A stretch of DNA of 24,991 bases from Thamnocephalis sphaerospora (lineage: Eukaryota; Zoopagomycota; Zoopagomycetes; Zoopagales; Sigmoideomycetaceae), in NCBI GenBank assembly GCA_003614735.1, contig KZ992633.1:1-24991 (forward strand). The letters run 5' to 3'. The position numbers and the translations under genes are program-made. A model generated the notes under the pieces. The model was given only the letters and a program-made list of their open reading frames with translations, ran no database searches and was not told where the DNA came from. Below, one piece after another: positions 22,674 to 24,991 of this stretch (the stretch's first letter is position 1; each line of letters opens with the position of its first letter).

Positions 22674-24649
22674 GCCATTTCGGTCGCTGGCCAATCGCAC
22701 TTGGACCCCTATGCGGTCCCCTTTTTCATTGCCGCTGCATGACGCGACACGCGCGCGCGAGCACTTGGCGATGGCCCATCTGATCGCCGGCCACTTGCTG
22801 CTGCTGCCGCCACGGTTTTGCTGCGTCGTACCCGCTACGGCCTCGCGTGCCGCAAGCTACCTGCCGACGGCCCACGTGCCTGTGCCGTCGCTGCTCATCA
22901 ATCTTCATCACCCGGCCGTCTGGCCGTTCCATCCTGTTCTCCCATCCCTCACGCCGCGGCCCCGCTTGGCGCTGTCGCCGCTACCGTTGCCGCGCGCCGC
23001 CCACACCAACCGCCTTGTCTCTTCCTCGCTCGCACACCAGCACATCCTGTGCACACGTTTCACCCCTACCACCATTTGCCGCCTCCCGTCCACATTCACG
23101 CACTCGTCCTCACACCTTTCTCTCCTCTCTCACTATCGCTTAGCCGGGCCGGCTCACCTTTCCATCATATCATCCAAGCCCGTATTGCCGCCGCACGCGG
23201 ATGTACGTCAAGGACGCCAGCGCACACGCGTGCATGGCGGTGCTCTCGGGACGGCCGAGGTTGTTTTTGCTGGCTGACACATCGTGGTGGCACGAGTGTC
23301 TACCGGTGAAGCTCTCTTGGCCTGAACTTACCCTTGTCGCTGTGTGGCAGTGATGTACGCACATCAGCCCTGGACTGCCCGGCTGCCGCGTTGTCTTATT
23401 GCCGGTAGCACCGCTTTGTTCGGGTGTTGGTAATGCCCTTGGTGCATGGCTGCATTATTGGTTGTGATGACGTCGTCAGCATCGTCTGTATGTTTGCACC
23501 AATGCCGATGATTGTCTGGGTCGAAAAGCAGCAAGTATGCAAGCAGTCGGCAACGGCAGCACACCAGCATTGCAGTCGTGATAGTCACCGCAAGCTGGCC
23601 GTACTTGTGGCTGTAAACATCATGAAACAAGCAATCGCAGTGACGACAACAACGATGACTACAGTGGCGGGATAAAGAGACTATGCAACCGAGGCAACAG
23701 AGTGGTGGCTGACTGGCCGTGACCATCGAAAAGGTTTGCTGTATCAGCGGCAGGCGCTGCTAGTGCAGGCAGACTTTTGGATGGCATGTGCAGGCTTGTT
23801 ATGGCGGTAGCAGCACGCCGCGTGACCGGCAAGCGCATTCTGGCCCTTGTCGGTTGCTGTTGTCTGTTTGCTCGTCTGCTGTCTCATCATCGTTGTTTCT
23901 GTCTGTCTCGTCTACTGCCGCCCATCATTGCCGTTACTACTGTTGTCGCTACCGTCGCTGTTGCTGCTTTACATTCACCTTTCCCTTCCTTTGTCCAATT
24001 CCCTGTCTGATTGTGCGCGCATTTCGCCTTCATCCTGCTTTCACGCACCTTCTCCACTTTCTCTCTCGTTCACTCGTTTCCCACCATCCTCCTCCTTGGC
24101 CACATGCTTTAATGTGCCGATGGTTTGCTAGTCGGACACGATGCTGTGTCCATGTAGCTCCATTGGCTCGTTTGTATGCATGTTTATCACCGGCCCAGAA
24201 TCCATCGTCGCCGCCGCCGCCGCTGCTGCTGCTGCTACTACGCTCATGTCACAGTACGCTGTCAACAGAAGAGTAGTGTGTTGCGCTAGCAGTAATAGGA
24301 ACAAGTAGTTGCCGATCACTCTTGCGTCAAACAACCATGCTTTACTCGACCGAGTATGCGTTGTGCGATCTTCCATTTACCAGGCCGCCATAACCCATTC
24401 CGCAGCAGCAACACTGCTATTACCTTTGTTGGCAACCCCTATTTGTCCAAGCCGCCATTCGCGCGGCCACCTTTGCCTCTGCCGCCCCACGTTTTCTGTT
24501 CTCTCCAGAATTGCATGGATGTGCACGGGTATCTTCACACTTTGTTTGTTGGACCTTTCGTTTAAATCAACTGCGCGGCAACGCCAGTCATGGACACTTG
24601 TGTATTGATGTATATGCATGAGATATAGTGTTTGCACAATGGCCACGCC
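22674..24649. other. Unresolved 2-kb region between CK1 and battenin with two pyrimidine-rich tracts
   Basis: No firm gene. Plus-strand C/T-rich tracts lie at about 22905-23165 and 23870-24110. The first runs up to ATG 23203, which opens a 50-codon frame (stop 23353). A GCC/GCT repeat occupies 24208-24237. A (+) frame near 24390-24565 has a coding-like Pro-rich segment (NPYLSKPPFARPPLPLPP). Part of the region must be the 3' UTRs of the flanking convergent genes. It may also hold a small spliced gene or a non-coding RNA. Confidence 0.35.
24208..24237. repeat. GCC/GCT trinucleotide repeat
   Basis: A run of GCC units passes directly into a run of GCT units. It is in frame on the minus strand within a short Ala-rich frame, but no gene is supported there. 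Confidence 0.8.
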
Positions 24650-24991
24650 CTATACTGTGCTGCATAACGGGCGGCCGTGATCGATCTGCCACCGACAAAG
24701 TGCGCCCTCCAGAAAAAGACTTAGCGCACCAGCAGCGGTAATGCCCAGGCTGTCTGCCACGCCTACGGCACCCAGAGAGAACTCGCGATGCTCGGGGGCT
24801 GTACGATGGGTAATCTGGTAGTAGCAATTGACGTAGGTTGCGCCTAAACGATGCCATGTTAGCGATGCTTAATGCAAGCCACGAGCGCAGTCAACGTACC
24901 ACCCAGCAGTCCCTCCCATAGGATGATGCCAAAAAGAACCCAGATGCTTGGCAGCCAGGCATAGAGCGCTTGCGATAGGGCTACCATCAGC
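24650..24991 (-). CDS. BTN1: Battenin (CLN3/BTN1) homologue, C-terminal part, cut by window end
   Basis: Exons in reading order: from beyond 24991 down to 24900, then 24843-24650, with a 56-nt phase-1 GT-AG intron. The visible residues include YAWLPSIWVLFGIILWEGLLGG, read here as two overlapping motifs (LPSIW and WEGLLGG), then ATYVNCYYQI, PEHREFSLGA and DSLGITAAG. These are the conserved terminal transmembrane region of CLN3. Battenin is a lysosome/vacuole membrane protein tied to pH and amino-acid homeostasis in yeast. The protein ends in Cys-Ser-Thr-Val, a plausible CaaX prenylation signal like the C-terminal Cys motif of human CLN3. The N-terminal portion lies outside the window. It faces CK1 across a 2-kb gap. 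Confidence 0.93.

Overview
The window is nuclear DNA from a compact, intron-rich eukaryote, most likely an early-diverging fungus (Zoopagomycota-, chytrid- or Mucoromycota-like). This rests on an RNA polymerase II subunit 2 intermediate between animal and fungal versions, an F-box protein of fungal style, METTL5, SETD4-like and NIPSNAP genes (found in animals and basal fungi but absent from budding yeast), and about 34 mostly short GT-AG introns with CTAAC/CTGAY-like branch sites. The lineage is an inference; no rRNA or mitochondrial marker is present. Gene models were built by hand from reading frames, splice consensus and family alignment from memory. For all nine spliced genes, the inferred exons add up to one uninterrupted frame.

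Layout. 1-254: a perfect 54-bp inverted repeat starting at the first base. 578-2240 (+): secreted PPP-type metallophosphatase whose metal-binding motifs are degraded. 2717-4309 (+): intronless F-box-like protein. 4310-5650: unresolved region ending in a coding-looking but unidentified (+) exon. 5959-6995 (-): METTL5 18S rRNA m6A methyltransferase, 7 exons. 7223-9188 (+): SETD4-like SET-domain methyltransferase, 10 exons including a 24-nt exon between introns of 30 and 31 nt. 9250-13590 (-): RPB2, 9 exons. 13907-15232 (-): mitochondrial NIPSNAP, 6 exons. 16183-17129 (+): novel Cys-rich three-helix membrane protein. 17370-17711 (+): small orphan. 17888-18626 (+): orphan with a GC-AG intron. 20951-22673 (+): casein kinase I delta/epsilon type, with a pyrimidine-rich leader and a probable 580-nt intron in its 5' UTR. 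24650-24991 (-): C-terminal end of battenin (CLN3/BTN1), cut by the window edge.

The genes are mostly housekeeping functions that are not organised as a pathway. METTL5 and SETD4 are head to head with 227 bp between start codons. SETD4 and RPB2 are tail to tail with 61 bp between stop codons. RPB2 and NIPSNAP are in tandem. The left part (to about 9 kb) has lower GC and more relaxed codon use than RPB2, CK1 and the right part. The most interesting points are the degenerate phosphatase, the skippable microexon in the SET domain, two GC-AG introns, the very long CK1 introns, and several orphan genes.
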